From Bromus sterilis (taxonomy: Eukaryota > Streptophyta > Magnoliopsida > Poales > Poaceae): a stretch of 64,000 nucleotides of DNA. The position numbers were made by a program, and so were the translations under genes. Below the pieces are notes generated by a model. That model searched no databases. It was not told where the DNA came from and was given only the letters and a program-made list of their open reading frames with translations. Every line of letters begins with the position of its first letter. Positions within the stretch are counted from its first letter, which is position 1. The DNA lies in contig OX465599.1 of assembly GCA_950022295.1 (NCBI GenBank), positions 281,749,501-281,813,500 of the forward strand. Direction: 5' to 3'. Shown here in pieces: positions 1 through 10,060 of this stretch.

Positions 1-1
1 T

Positions 2-235
2 GCTTCCTCCTCCGGCGATTCCTCGGGTGCTGATGTTGAGCCGTCTTCGACTGCTTCCCCCTCCGGCTCTGAAGAGGACCTCAACGTCAAGCCATCGGTC
101 AAGAGGGTGCGACAGGCGACCTTGTAGAACTGGAGGCAGTGGCGTCATCTTCGTCGGCAGCTCGGTTGGAGCTGGAGAAGAAGCTGGTGGAGCAGGAGAA
201 GAAGTTGGTGGAGCATCGTCTTCGACTGCTCCGCA
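2..235 (+). pseudogene. Possible end of a degenerate antisense ORF with coiled-coil heptads
   Basis: Frame 2 is open and Ser/Glu-rich up to a TAG at 125-127. A different frame from about 130 to 234 encodes a short charged heptad stretch (LELEKKLVEQEKKLVEHR) ending in TAA. Together they look like the frameshifted carboxyl end of a coiled-coil protein on the strand opposite A's gag-pol. That matches the position and character of the antisense gene of element C, but no diagnostic domain is visible here, so this is only a suggestion. Confidence 0.25.
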
Positions 236-1012
236 AATAAGTCGAGCTTCACCTTTTGTTATGTCATTGACATCATGAGCCTGCTGCTGCGACTCCTCCT
301 TTGTCTGTGACGATGCTCGCTGTCTTAGTGCCAGTCATCCCAGCATGGGCACTCATGTAGAAGTCTTAATTCCTTGGGTGATTGATGCTGTAGGCTTATC
401 GGTTGCTTGTGCCTTTTGTAACTAGGTTAGTTCTCCATGTAACGAGGATTGCCTTCGAGTAATCAGAGTTGCCTTCTATCCAATGTACTTTCGAATCTTT
501 TGTACTAAGAATGATCCTCGGGTCCTTGTAATGCGAACTGTGCTTGAGTCTTTGTAATGCAACCTGTATTCGAGTCCTTTGCAAGCGAGAGCTGTGATCG
601 CGTCCTTTTGCAAACGAGAGCTGTCTTCGAGTCCTTTGCACTGTGGGTTTTTATCGGGTGCGCGACAGCGCTCCCGATGGGAGTAGCCCCCGAGGCTACG
701 CTTGAGTCGGAGGGTCGAGCGTAGGCTGAGATTTGTTTCCCTTGTCGTTCTTCTGTTAATTTTGTCTTTTACCGGGTGCGCGACAGCGCTCCCGATGGGA
801 GTAGCCCCTCGAGTCTTTAGGTGATCGTTGGCGATCAGGTGAAGACTTAGAGAATTGTCTCCGTCCTGCGCTCCGTCCATATTTCTTCAGAGTACATGGT
901 GCTCCATCTGGTTGTAGCCGTGTCTTTCCCTTTGATTCCGGACGAAGTTCAACGGGTGGCGCTTGTCGATGGGTTTTTTTCTTGGGACCTTTTGAGTTTC
1001 GGGCTGCGTGAG
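236..1012. other. Non-coding tail of element A between pol and its 3' LTR
   Basis: No believable ORF. About 520-645 is a degenerate short repeat (CGAGTCCTTTGCA-like phrases). Positions 655-690 and 773-808 are an identical 36-bp direct repeat containing a hairpin, CGGGTGCGC GACA GCGCTCCCG. The rest shows nothing I recognise. Confidence 0.6.
655..808. repeat. Identical 36-bp direct repeat with hairpin core, two copies
   Basis: Copies at 655-690 and 773-808 are identical, starting CGGGTGCGCGACAGCG and ending GAGTAGCCCC. Each contains a 9-bp stem with one mismatch and a 4-nt GACA loop. A structurally similar duplicated hairpin lies in element C. Confidence 0.85.
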
Positions 1013-1424
1013 CAATGATGACGTCTCTCGGGGGGAGATTTTTTAATCGAACCTCCGATCGTTTTGGTGAAAAGATCGCGATTGCGACGATAGCGTCTCT
1101 CGGGGGATATTTTATACTCGAGTCCCCGAGTGCTTTGGTAAAAGATCGCGATTGCGACGATAGCGTCTCTCGGGGTGAGATTTTATACTCGAGCCCCCGA
1201 GTGCTTAGGTAAAAGATCGCGATTGCGACGATAGCGTCTCCTGGGGGGAGATTTTCTACTCGAGCCCCCGAATGCTTTGGTAAAAGATCGCGATTGCGAC
1301 AATAGCATCTCTCGGGGGAAGATTTTCTACTCGAGCCCCCGAGTGCTTTGGTAAAAGGTCATGATTGCGACGATAGAGTCTCGCGGGGGGAGTTTTGTAC
1401 TCGAGCCCCCGGGTGCTTTGGTAT
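1013..1424. repeat. 71-bp tandem repeat array, about 5.7 copies
   Basis: The phrase GATCGCGATTGCGACGATAG recurs with spacing of 70-71 bp (ATTG at 1081, 1151, 1222, 1293, 1364). Each unit also holds CTCGAGCCCCCGAGTGCTT, which folds back on itself. The array lies just beyond the integrase end of A, in the segment before its 3' LTR, where Tat elements often carry minisatellites. No spacers are present. Confidence 0.95.
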
Positions 1425-1463
1425 GGTAGTATTTGGGCAACATCATTTTATTGCGTTGACGGT

Positions 1464-2218
1464 TTACATGAGCTGCCAGATGAGCCTGACTGGTGGAGAC
1501 AATGGGTAAAACAGGGGTAGGTTCGCTATGTTCCATGGATTTCCCACGTCCTCGTCGGTCTTCGGGTTCTTCAGTCTATAGGCGCCTCCTCCCGTGACTT
1601 CTGTGATTATGAACGGTCCTTCCCATTGGGGGGCGAGCTTGTGAACTTTCTCTTGTATGAGCCGTAGGACAAGGTCGACTTTATTGAAGGTTCTGGTGCG
1701 CAGGCGACTGCTTTGGTAAGTGTGCAGTTTGTCCAAGTACCCCTCTGTCTTTTCTAGGGCTGCGTCCCTTGCTTCGTCTGCTGTGTCCTTGTCATCTTGC
1801 AGCGCTTCTTCTGCTTCTTCTTCTTCATACCCTGAGATCCGGGGTGCCCCGAATTTGAGGTCATGTGGTAGCACTGCCTCCGCCCCGTACATCATGAAGA
1901 AAGGTGTGCGCTGGATTGCAGTCTTTGGGGTGGTGCGTAGGCTCCATAGTACTGCAGGGAGTTCTTCTACCCAGTTACCTGCGGCCTGCTCGAGTGGTGC
2001 GAGGAGCCTTTTTTTGATAAGCCATTTGCTTTCTCCACTTGGCCGTTGGATTGCGGGTGCGCGACTGATGCATAGTTGATTTTGATGCCCAGCTCTTCTC
2101 AGAAGTTCTAGAATTCTGCCGCTGTGTAGTTCGTACCGTTCTCCGTGATGATGTTGTGTGGTACTCCGAACTTGTAGATGATTGATTTGAAGAGATTTGC
2201 TATCGTGAGTGTTGTAGT
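1464..2218 (-). pseudogene. pol: Element A integrase, C-terminal half
   Basis: Continues the integrase core that is interrupted at 5964 by solo LTR B. On the minus strand 2218-2050 encodes the second half of the catalytic core. The usual ITDNGT motif reads ITENGT, so the second catalytic Asp is Glu. Two stops (TAG, TGA) follow within 30 codons. Then come the SNGQVEKANG motif with the third acidic residue, the ELPAVLWSLRTTPK segment, and a chromodomain-less C-terminal tail (APQWEGPFIITEV, GGAYRL). The reading frame is otherwise good to the stop at 1464. Dead enzyme. Confidence 0.85.
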
Positions 2219-2223
2219 GCCGG

Positions 2224-5200
2224 TGTCGGGACCCGGAATTTTCATATGTAATTCCAGTCACAACTCAATCATATGGAGAGCCGAGAGCCATACCCACTTT
2301 TCCAAGCAGACAAGGCCAAGTACAAGACACTCTCGGAAAGCTCGAACGTGAGGGGCATCCCATCCAGGCCCGGATGATCAACTGAGATGGGTCCTCATCG
2401 TCCGCTCACAAGTCTAAATGAATATGGGTGGTGAAATCCCATACTCATAGACAAGTCGCCTCAACCATATTATCGATTGAATCATAACACTTACATAAAC
2501 AGACTCCAGCCCGATCTCTTAGTCCAGGTCTCGGGCGGGCTCGATCGTACAACGAAGTGTGCCACATGACGGAGTCACGAGCAATCGCCGGCGAGAGCAC
2601 AACTAAGCTATCGAACCCCACACATAACATGCACGATGAACAGGTAACACAACATGAACTCTACAAACTCATAGACTTTATTGCATCTGCTAAACTGAGC
2701 AGACATAGTAGTTGTATTACAAGCAGAGATCACATGAATGTGATCCAACATTACATCAAACAACAACGGAAGAAAATTATGTCTTAGTAAAGACAAGGTT
2801 AACAAATGGCTTAAGAAGCCTGAAAGAAAATACAACGAGCCTCCAAAGGAACCAGGCTGCTGTCTGGAACTATACGACTTAGTCGGCGTCGAGCTCGAGG
2901 TAGAGGCCACCATCAGGGTCAGTGGTATTGTCTCTAAAACATAGAATAAGCAAACATGAGTACAAAGACGTACTCAGCAAGACTTACATCAGAACTAAAC
3001 TACTCATGCTCAGGTATCAAGGTAAAGGCAAGTGGGGTTGTAATGCAGAAAGCTTTGACTTGGCTATCCTGTTCTACGACTACATAGAGTTGAGATGAGA
3101 AGTGCACTCGAGTCCATCTAATCTTGATCACCACATCAATACACCACCATGGATTCTTCCTCGACTTCCCACGAGGAAACAACCCAAGGCACTCACACTT
3201 ATCTTGGAAGTTTTAGAGTATCCGTTCAGGTTGTCTAATAATCAAGTAAAGGTCTCCAAGTAGTCCATAACCGCAGACACGGCTATTCGAATAGATCATT
3301 ACTCTACAGGGGTGTACGCTTCACACACTTGTCATCAATTACCGCCCGTGACTGGTCATCCTTCAAGCGGATGTCGGACGAGGATAAACACCAAGGCACT
3401 TACCTTACGGCGCCAACTCTAGTCCAGGGGATCGCCTATCTGAGTATGTACCCCAATCGGGAATCCGGCCGGGGTTTCTATTCAGGACCCAGACGATGTA
3501 TGGACGGTCCGACAAGCCCACCTCGACAGATGGAACTGCGCTTGCCTAAAACCGTACTACAAAGTAATCGTGCATCTCCTCCCACTCCGGCACAAAATCA
3601 AATTGAAGAAGCAATAACCCATGCGAATCCTGGACCATAGTCGGGGTGAGTTAGTAGGCCAAACGGGGTCCCATAGCCCTGCATGTGGAAGTACTCTTGT
3701 CTTGGATCACATCACGAGAACTCGGAGCCTAGGGCAGTGTAAATGAGACAAACCACTGTGTACTCCTACACAGCCTCTCATTGTTCACCTTTGTTAGGGT
3801 GACTTCACCAATACATTACCATCATGTTGCATTGTTCTCTACCATCCCGATAAATCACCCATATGGATCAACTTCATTGCAAACACTCTAAGCATAGCAT
3901 AGCATAGCATGGATGAAGGGCCACATGATGAACACATACAAACCTGGATCTGCTAGGTTGTGTTTTGCTTAATACTGTGGCAGCAATGATAGGTCATGCA
4001 AAGGATGGGTTCAACTAGTAGTAGAACGGTAACATGTGAATCACCTAATCATGCATAAGAGAACAAGAGGGAAATGGGTTTATATAGACATAATCAATGG
4101 GGTTTTCTTGCCTTGTTGAAGATCACGAGGTGTCACTCTTCAGACGTGAGGTTGAACTCGTCTCCGAGATCAACTCCTACGGAGAAGAAGCAATCACCGA
4201 AGCACTGAAAGTAATGCACATTCAATGAAATGAAATTCATAACCAATATGTCATGGCATGAAGATAAACAAATGTGTGGATTTGCTCTTTACATAAATGT
4301 GAGGTGGATTGCATAGCAATGGTTCAACTTAAAAATGATTTAAACATTTATTTTCCAAATAGGCCATATAGCTAAATGCTACTGGTCCCCCACCATAGAT
4401 GTGTTTTTCATCTATGAAAGTATGATGTTTGGAATCCTTGCATTTTTCTGATAATTTTTCATATATTAATTGTTTGATTTGGATTTACAAATATTTTTCT
4501 ATGAATTTATGAAGATTTACACAATTTCTGGATTTTCCTGGAATTAAATTAAACAGAGAAAAGAGTTATTGCATCATGCTGATGCAATGCTGACGTCACC
4601 AAGGGGGCTGACCAGTGGGGGGCCAGTGTTAGTGGAACAGTTTTTAAAACTCTGTTTAATTAAAATTTAATTTGTTTAGGGGGGCTGGCCCCACCTGTCA
4701 GTGGCTTGGGCCAAACTAAACAGGGGCGTTAGCCTCCTAATTACCCTGGCAGGTGGGCCTCGCCAGAGAGGAGGCCGGCGGCGACCAAACCGCACGGCGG
4801 CGGGCACTGTGGACGGCGTCTCCGGGCACGGGAGGCCACGGGGAGACCACAGAACGGCTCCCCGAACACGTGCGCGTCTTCTGGTGCCAACGGGAGGCAA
4901 GGGGGGCGCCGGGTGCACGGCGACGAGTAGGCCCGCGGCTGCCGGAGCTCGGGCTCCAACTAAAACTGGCAACAGAGGGCCCTGGAGAGGAACTGGGAGG
5001 CGGGGAGTGAGCGCAATCTCACTGGGGATGCAGCAGCGTGGATGGCGGGACCGGAGGGGCAGCGGGGAAGGAGTAATTCCTTGCCGGAGATGGAAGACCG
5101 TGGCGGAGGAAAATGTTGTGGCTGTCGTCGTTGAAGTTGTTCGGCTTCGATTGGGTGCTCGAGATGGCGTAGAAGACCACGGCGGAGCTTCTGGACAACA

Positions 5201-5958
5201 CCGCGCGGCGAATGGTGGCCGTTGGCCGCGGTGGTTCACGACGGTGAGCAGCGGCGAGCTCTCGGGGCGATGGGAATAAATGGCGAGGCAAGAGGGGCGA
5301 GGTCCAGGAAGAGGGGGGAAAAGAAGGGGGGTTTGTGGGCGTCGCCGTGGCGCAGTTAGGAGCCTCGGGGGCGCTTAGAAAGGCCTTGGTGGCGTCGGCC
5401 GCGCCCTGCCCTCTAGTGAGCAGCTTGGCTGCGCATGGAAGAAGACGACAAGGAGGTGCGGCTGGGCTGCGCCAGATGGGCCAGGGGAAAGGTAAGTTGG
5501 GCCCCTTCCAGGTAACTTTCCTTTTATTTTTACTTGTTTCTGTTTCTTTTGTTTTTCCTTGGAAAAAATATCTAGGAATTTTATAAAATGCCCAAAACTT
5601 TTATGTGGCCTTAAATGGCATATAGCTAACCACTCACAAGTTTTGGATATTTTTGAAATTCAAATAATTTGAATTTAAATTCAAATAGGATTTTTATTTA
5701 ATTTCCAAGCCCTTTTTGGACTTTTTTGAAAAATCTTAGAGCATGCAGTGGGACCCACTTCACTTTATATGTGATCATGCTCATTTATGGAGATTTTCAA
5801 AAAGTTCAGAAGATTTTTGGAAAAAGATTTTTGTCTGGCCATTTATTTAAATTCTTTTTGAGGCTTTTCGAAAACCCCAATTATTAAACCAACGAATTTT
5901 AAACATGATGCCTTAACTCTATAAATAAAAGGCACATACCAAAACTAGGGTTGTGACA
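2224..5958 (-). mobile_element. Solo LTR B: 3.7-kb Gypsy-type LTR inserted in A's integrase
   Basis: Starts TGTCGGGACCC and ends GGTTGTGACA, i.e. TG...CA with matching ends (TGTC/GACA). A perfect 5-bp target duplication GCCGG lies at 2219-2223 and 5959-5963. No coding domain lies inside. Its layout, read in reverse, resembles solo LTR K: AT-rich flanks around a GC-rich core (about 4680-5490) with AGGTGGGCC-like phrases. Orientation minus is inferred from that similarity. A short AGCAT microsatellite is at 3892-3912. Long ORFs in the GC-rich core exist on both strands in several frames and are composition artefacts. Confidence 0.9.
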
Positions 5959-5963
5959 GCCGG

Positions 5964-6981
5964 TAATAGGTGCTGCTTCGATCCACTTGGTGATTTTGTC
6001 GACTGCTACTTGCAGGTGGGTTATTCCTCCCTTTGAAGATTTTTTGAGTGGGCCCACCATGTCGAGTCTCCAGGTGGAGAACGGCCATGAAGGTGGTATG
6101 GTCTTGAATTCTGAGGCTGGAGCGTGTGGTCTGCTGGCGAATGTTTGGCAGGCCATGCAGCGCCGCATGATGTCCTCTGCATTCCTCATGGCTGTTGGCC
6201 AATAAAGTCCTGCTCTAAAGGCTTTTGCCACGAGTGCTTGACTATAGGCATGGTGCCCGCAGGTGCCTTCGTGGATCTCTAGTAGTAGGGTCTTGCCGTC
6301 TTCCTCGTCTATGCATTTTTGTAGGATCTGGGAAACGCCGCGCTTGTAGAGTTGTCCGTTGATTACTGTGAAAGTTCTGGAGCGCCGACTAATGCGTTTG
6401 GCTTCTGCGACATCCCGCGGTAGGGTGCCGTCGATTAGGAACCTGTCGAGTGGCTCTCTCCAAGATGGGTCCTCCGGTGCGGCTGGCTCAGGCTCCTCGA
6501 CTGCGTTGTGGGCTTCCTCAATAACTATTGGGTTTGCGGCTGCCACTTGTGTTGGTTCAACTGTGTTGTCATCCTTCGTGTCTGCTTCTGGTCCGAGTTC
6601 TTTGATTGTGGTGATGATCTCGTCTATATAGGTCTGAATGTTTCCACCGATCCGGTTTCTCATGTGTGATTGCACCATTCGCTGTTGTACTGTTCCTGCG
6701 TTGCTTAAGCCGAAGGGCATTTTGGGGCGGCCTGCTTCTCCTGAGTCCGTCGGGTGTACCTGGTGGTTGACCGCGTCGCTGTCGATCCTGGAGTCCCGCC
6801 CATACTCTTTTGACTCGCTTCTGCTTGCTAGTGGGAAGGTGCTTTTATCTGTCGCCATGACTGTTTCTGTGGGTTCTTGCTCGGCTCCGAAAGTGTCAGA
6901 GACTTTGTAGAAATCGCGGTCGCATTTGTCTGATTTGATGAAGCTCCCGTTGACTGTGATGACGCCTGCGTATCCTGGCAT
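5964..6981 (-). pseudogene. pol: Element A RT scrap plus integrase N-terminal half
   Basis: Minus-strand frame following the protease after an in-frame TAG at 6979-6981. It begins with the linker typical after Tat proteases (GVITVNGSF). A scrap of RT follows (MPFGLSNAG, then TYIDEIITT where YVDD is expected, so the second catalytic Asp is Glu). It then jumps straight to the pre-integrase linker: most of RT and all RNase H are deleted. The integrase zinc finger is intact (H and H in EIHEGTCGHH, CMAC), followed by the first catalytic Asp in LDMVGPL. Reading enters solo LTR B just after KWIEAAPITG. Confidence 0.85.
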
Positions 6982-7506
6982 CTAGAGTTTGAGGTAGGCG
7001 TAGTGCGGAATCGCCATGAATTTTGCGAATGTTGGGCGTCCCAATATGGCGTGATACTGCGATTGCCAATCAAGTACTTCGAACTCTAGGGTGCATCTTG
7101 CGAAATTGCGTCTGCTGCCAAAGACGACTTCGATCTCGATTAGTCCAAGGGAAGTGGCTGCTTCTCCTGGGACCACTCCGTATAGCACGGTGCTTGATTT
7201 CTTCCATACTGATCGCGGGATCAGCATCTTGCGTAGGGTGCTGACGAAGATTATGTTCATGCTGCTGCCTCCGTCCATGAAGATTATGTCCATGTTGTAC
7301 CCTCCGATTTGAGCGTCAAGTACCAGGGGCGCATGCCCCGGCCTTGGGACTGTAGGCAGGTGGTCGCTCTGGGAGAACGTGATGCTGGTTTCTGCGTCGT
7401 GTAGCTGGTAGACTTCGACTGCGTTAAGGTTCTCGGCTGCTCTGGCCTGTAGGGTGTAGGCGTCCTGTTGGGCTTGCGGAACCCTGCCTTCTTGAATCGT
7501 GTACAC
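6982..7506 (-). pseudogene. pol: Element A aspartic protease region
   Basis: About 174 codons open on the minus strand. The segment LVLDAQIGGYNMDIIFMDGG carries the active-site region as MDGGSSMNI, in place of the canonical D-T/S-G, as is usual for Tat elements. It is followed by the flap region and AILGRPTFAKFMAIPHYAYL, the standard end of the retropepsin fold. It is linked to upstream gag by a run with a stop (TGA near 7533). Confidence 0.8.
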
Positions 7507-7509
7507 CTG

Positions 7510-8370
7510 TCCTTGAGTGGACGATTGCTCGGTTCATCGGGCGCGCTTGGCTTCTTGCTTTTTTTCCTCCTTAAGACTGTCGGCGAGTTCGTTGAACAGG
7601 CGGCAGTCTCCCAGGGTGTGGCTCGATCTGATGTGTCCCCAGTTGTCTTCGAAGCAGTGGATCGTGCAGGGTCCTTCTAGTTGTTCCCTGACCGTGAGTT
7701 TGCTGGATCCGGCGTGCCGTTTCCTCCTTGAGATTCGGAAGAACGGCGCGTGGTCCGCTGGGTGATCGTGAGCTCATGGGTCGACTTCGATTCCTTCGCT
7801 TAGATTCTGGTTCCTTATGAGATTGGCGAATTCATCTGGCCTTCGATCTGGATCGTAGTATTCGTCGGGCGGCGGCTGTCCGCACGGCGGCGGTTCGTCG
7901 GGTGGTCGGCGATCGCGTGGCTGTATAGTTCGACTCATTGAGTGGGGTCTCTTCGTAAGACCCTCGCTCCTGTCTTCTGGGTCGTTGATTTCTTCCTTGT
8001 TGGCGATGATCTTGGCGGTCGCTGGTCTCGAGCTCGGAGTCGGTGTCTTGTTGTGCGGTGGGTACCTGGGTGGAGGCGGTTCGTCGAGTGATCGGCGAGT
8101 CCTCCTCTTCATGCTGTGGTTCGTCGATCGGGATCTCCGTGTGGAGCCCTCGCGCCTTTCTTTTGGGTCGTCGAGTTCTCCTTCGTTGGCGGTGGGCTCG
8201 GATGCCTCCGTAGTATTGGTCTTGGCACGGCTGCAGGCTGTGCGATCTTGCCTGGGCGGCGGAGATATTCACCGTGATCTTGAGTTCCTCGGGTAGACTG
8301 CATCTAGTTCTTGCTCTTGAGTTGTGGCTTGCTGAAGACGGAACCGCCAAGATCGTAATTCCAACCTGTG
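7510..8370 (-). pseudogene. gag: Element A gag remnant
   Basis: Arg/Gln-rich, low-complexity frames typical of Tat gag. Near 7690-7540 the minus strand reads a cysteine/histidine cluster (CTIHCFEDNWGHIRSSHTLG then DCR) that resembles the gag zinc-knuckle region of this lineage. The conserved gag core is not recognisable, and the frame is broken by frameshifts (overlapping frames at 7774-8112 and 7832-8455). Confidence 0.55.
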
Positions 8371-8374
8371 TAGT

Positions 8375-8391
8375 CCCCACGGACGGCGCCA
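8375..8391 (-). promoter_or_regulatory. Element A primer binding site
   Basis: Minus-strand TGGCGCCGTCCGTGGGG lies 2 nt inside the LTR end (8394). TGGCGCC is the tRNA 3'-CCA complement start common in plant Gypsy elements. I did not assign the tRNA. Confidence 0.7.
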
Positions 8392-8393
8392 AT

Positions 8394-8844
8394 TGTCTGG
8401 GATGTACCCCGACAAATCCCATGGTCAGGGACCCTGGGTTAGTCATGAGAGGCATAGGTTGGACGATAGCTCGTCGGCTAATAGGAGGATACGTTCCTGC
8501 TCGATGTTATTGATCGGAGATGGCGATTACAGGAGAGCCAAGGCTAGTGCGCACAAGGCTAGGGTTACAGATTGTGTATTGCTTGATCTCAACGTCTCCC
8601 CTCCTAGCCTTTATATATTAGGCTAGGTCTCGGGGAGTCCGTCCTGGATTACAGATGAAGTTTCCTAGCCATGATTTTGTTCCGTACGGCAAGTTTGCTC
8701 CTTCCTTATGACTCGCGGACTCCTACGTCGGTGCCACTAGTGGGCCAAGGCTGGGCCAAGGCGGCATCTTTGTGGGCCTTCTGTCTTCGGGTACACCGGG
8801 TAGGCTCATCCATAGGAGTCGTGGGGTCACCCCCTCGTGAAACA
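8394..8844 (-). mobile_element. Element A 5' LTR
   Basis: Plus-strand TGTCTGGGATG starts beside the primer site, and the far end is about 8844 (GAAACA). A minus-strand TATA box (ATATATAAAG, 8609-8618) sits inside a perfect palindrome, CCTAGCC...GGCTAGG. The right edge is inferred from where similarity to element E begins. Confidence 0.65.
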
Positions 8845-9132
8845 CACACAACAAAGATAAGCATAAAAAGTCCTATGTTGTGTTCTAGATTTTTGAAGTG
8901 GAGCGTGTTTGTCTCCCACACAAAGAAAGCTGGGTTCTAACTTATTATGAACAGCAATCAAAGCTAAAGAAAATTAAAAATAAAACCTAAGAGCGAGATG
9001 CTCCAAGAATAGCACATAACGCATGAAGTGATAAAAATATAGTGAAACGAGAGACGAACTGATAACTGTTGATGGAGAAGGGGATGCACGGGGGCATCCC
9101 CAAGATTAGACGCTTGAGTCTCCTTGAATATT
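8845..9132. other. Element F internal non-coding DNA, left piece
   Basis: Matches 31210-31496 of element E almost base for base. It contains the first copy of the hairpin GGGGATGC...GCATCCCC (9073-9094). Ends at the TSD ATATT of element C. Confidence 0.85.
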
Positions 9133-9997
9133 TGTCGGGGGAATGATACCCGGGTAGGGTCACCCAGACGAAAGGAATATTTCAAGACATGGATGAGGCC
9201 GATTGGGCTGCTGCTGGGCCGAGCTAGTCAGTCGCATGGCCGATTGCCCTCAAGCAATCGACCATGTCGAATGCGAGCGGTCGGCCCAGGCGCAATCGGC
9301 TCACCCTTCAATTGTCTCAAGAGTTGACCTTGTCAAGATCGGACGCCTCTGGTACAAGGTCATAAATGCATGATCCCGAGAGATCCGGGTGGCAGTAAGC
9401 TAAGTCACTTCGCCGATCTGTCAGAGGAGTGTTGTTACTCTTTTTCCTCTGAATCCGGAGACAGGACGACAAGACCAGAGATCATAGGTCCACTGTTCAT
9501 CATCATTACCTAGAAGCTACAGCATGGGCAGCCGCTTGACACGTCCGGATCAACCGGAGAGTTGCAGTCGGTGGACCCTAGCCGACGAGAGGATACAACT
9601 GGGGCCAGCCCCGACTGAAATGACCGTAGTACCCCGAGCTCACACTATAAGAGCCCGGGGTACCCCTCCTGTGAGAGGGATGCCCCATTCGCATTTACTT
9701 CCCACAGTAGTTCTCGTAGAGAAGCAGAGGAGAGCCTTGCCCACGGCAGATCTCTTCTTCCTCTGAGTAGCTCCATGAGCATTGATTGTAGTTCGTGAGA
9801 TCATTTATAGCAAGAAGACAAGTAGGAGTAGGGGGGTTATCTCTCCGGAGAGCCCCGAACCTGGGTACATCGTGGTGTCCTTCACCGTGCTTGTGCCCAA
9901 CCCGTTTCTGGCACCATCGACATCGACATAGTTCTCCCTCAAGTCTTCCCTTCTCTTTAGCCATCCCTATGGCATCTGTTGTTACTAAACGACGACA
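9133..9997 (+). mobile_element. Element C 5' LTR
   Basis: Begins TGTCGGGGGAATGATACC and ends ACGACGACA. The partner LTR ends ACGACGAAA, a C-to-A change in the terminal CA. TATA box CTATAAGAG at 9645-9653. Confidence 0.95.
9645..9653 (+). promoter_or_regulatory. Element C LTR TATA box
   Basis: CTATAAGAG in the middle of the LTR, conserved in the 3' LTR at 24541-24549. It would start the sense gag-pol transcript about 30 bp downstream. Confidence 0.65.
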
Positions 9998-9998
9998 G

Positions 9999-10017
9999 TT
10001 GGCGCCCACCGTGGGAA
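9999..10017 (+). promoter_or_regulatory. Element C primer binding site
   Basis: TTGGCGCCCACCGTGGGA starts 1 nt after the LTR end. This is the usual position and wording in Tat/RIRE2-type elements. The tRNA was not assigned. Confidence 0.75.
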
Positions 10018-10060
10018 GACCGAGGCGTCGACTTGAGTTCTGATCCGGACAGGATCTTCC

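Larger units (their letters stand above)
1..8844 (-). mobile_element. Element A: degenerate Tat-type Gypsy LTR retrotransposon, left part outside window
   Basis: Read on the minus strand the order is LTR (8394-8844), primer site, gag remnant, protease, RT scrap, integrase, then a repeat-rich tail running off the left edge. The integrase core wording (LDMVGPL, KWIEAAPI) is that of plant Tat/RIRE2-type Gypsy elements. The RT amino-terminal part and the RNase H region are missing and there are several stops, so it is a dead copy. Solo LTR B splits the integrase. At its right edge the sequence passes into element F (matching element E from about 31210), so A is inserted in F. The exact right end (CA at about 8844) is uncertain by roughly 10 bp because the left TSD is out of view. 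Confidence 0.8.

Noticed and set aside
1013..1424. Possible CRISPR-like direct repeats
   Set aside because: The units abut with no unique spacers, the genome is eukaryotic, and the units lie inside a retrotransposon.
4676..5500. Overlapping ORFs of 85-192 codons on both strands in solo LTR B
   Set aside because: High-GC DNA has few stops. The frames are Arg/Pro/Ala-rich in all directions with no domain, and the whole stretch is bounded by an LTR with TSD.
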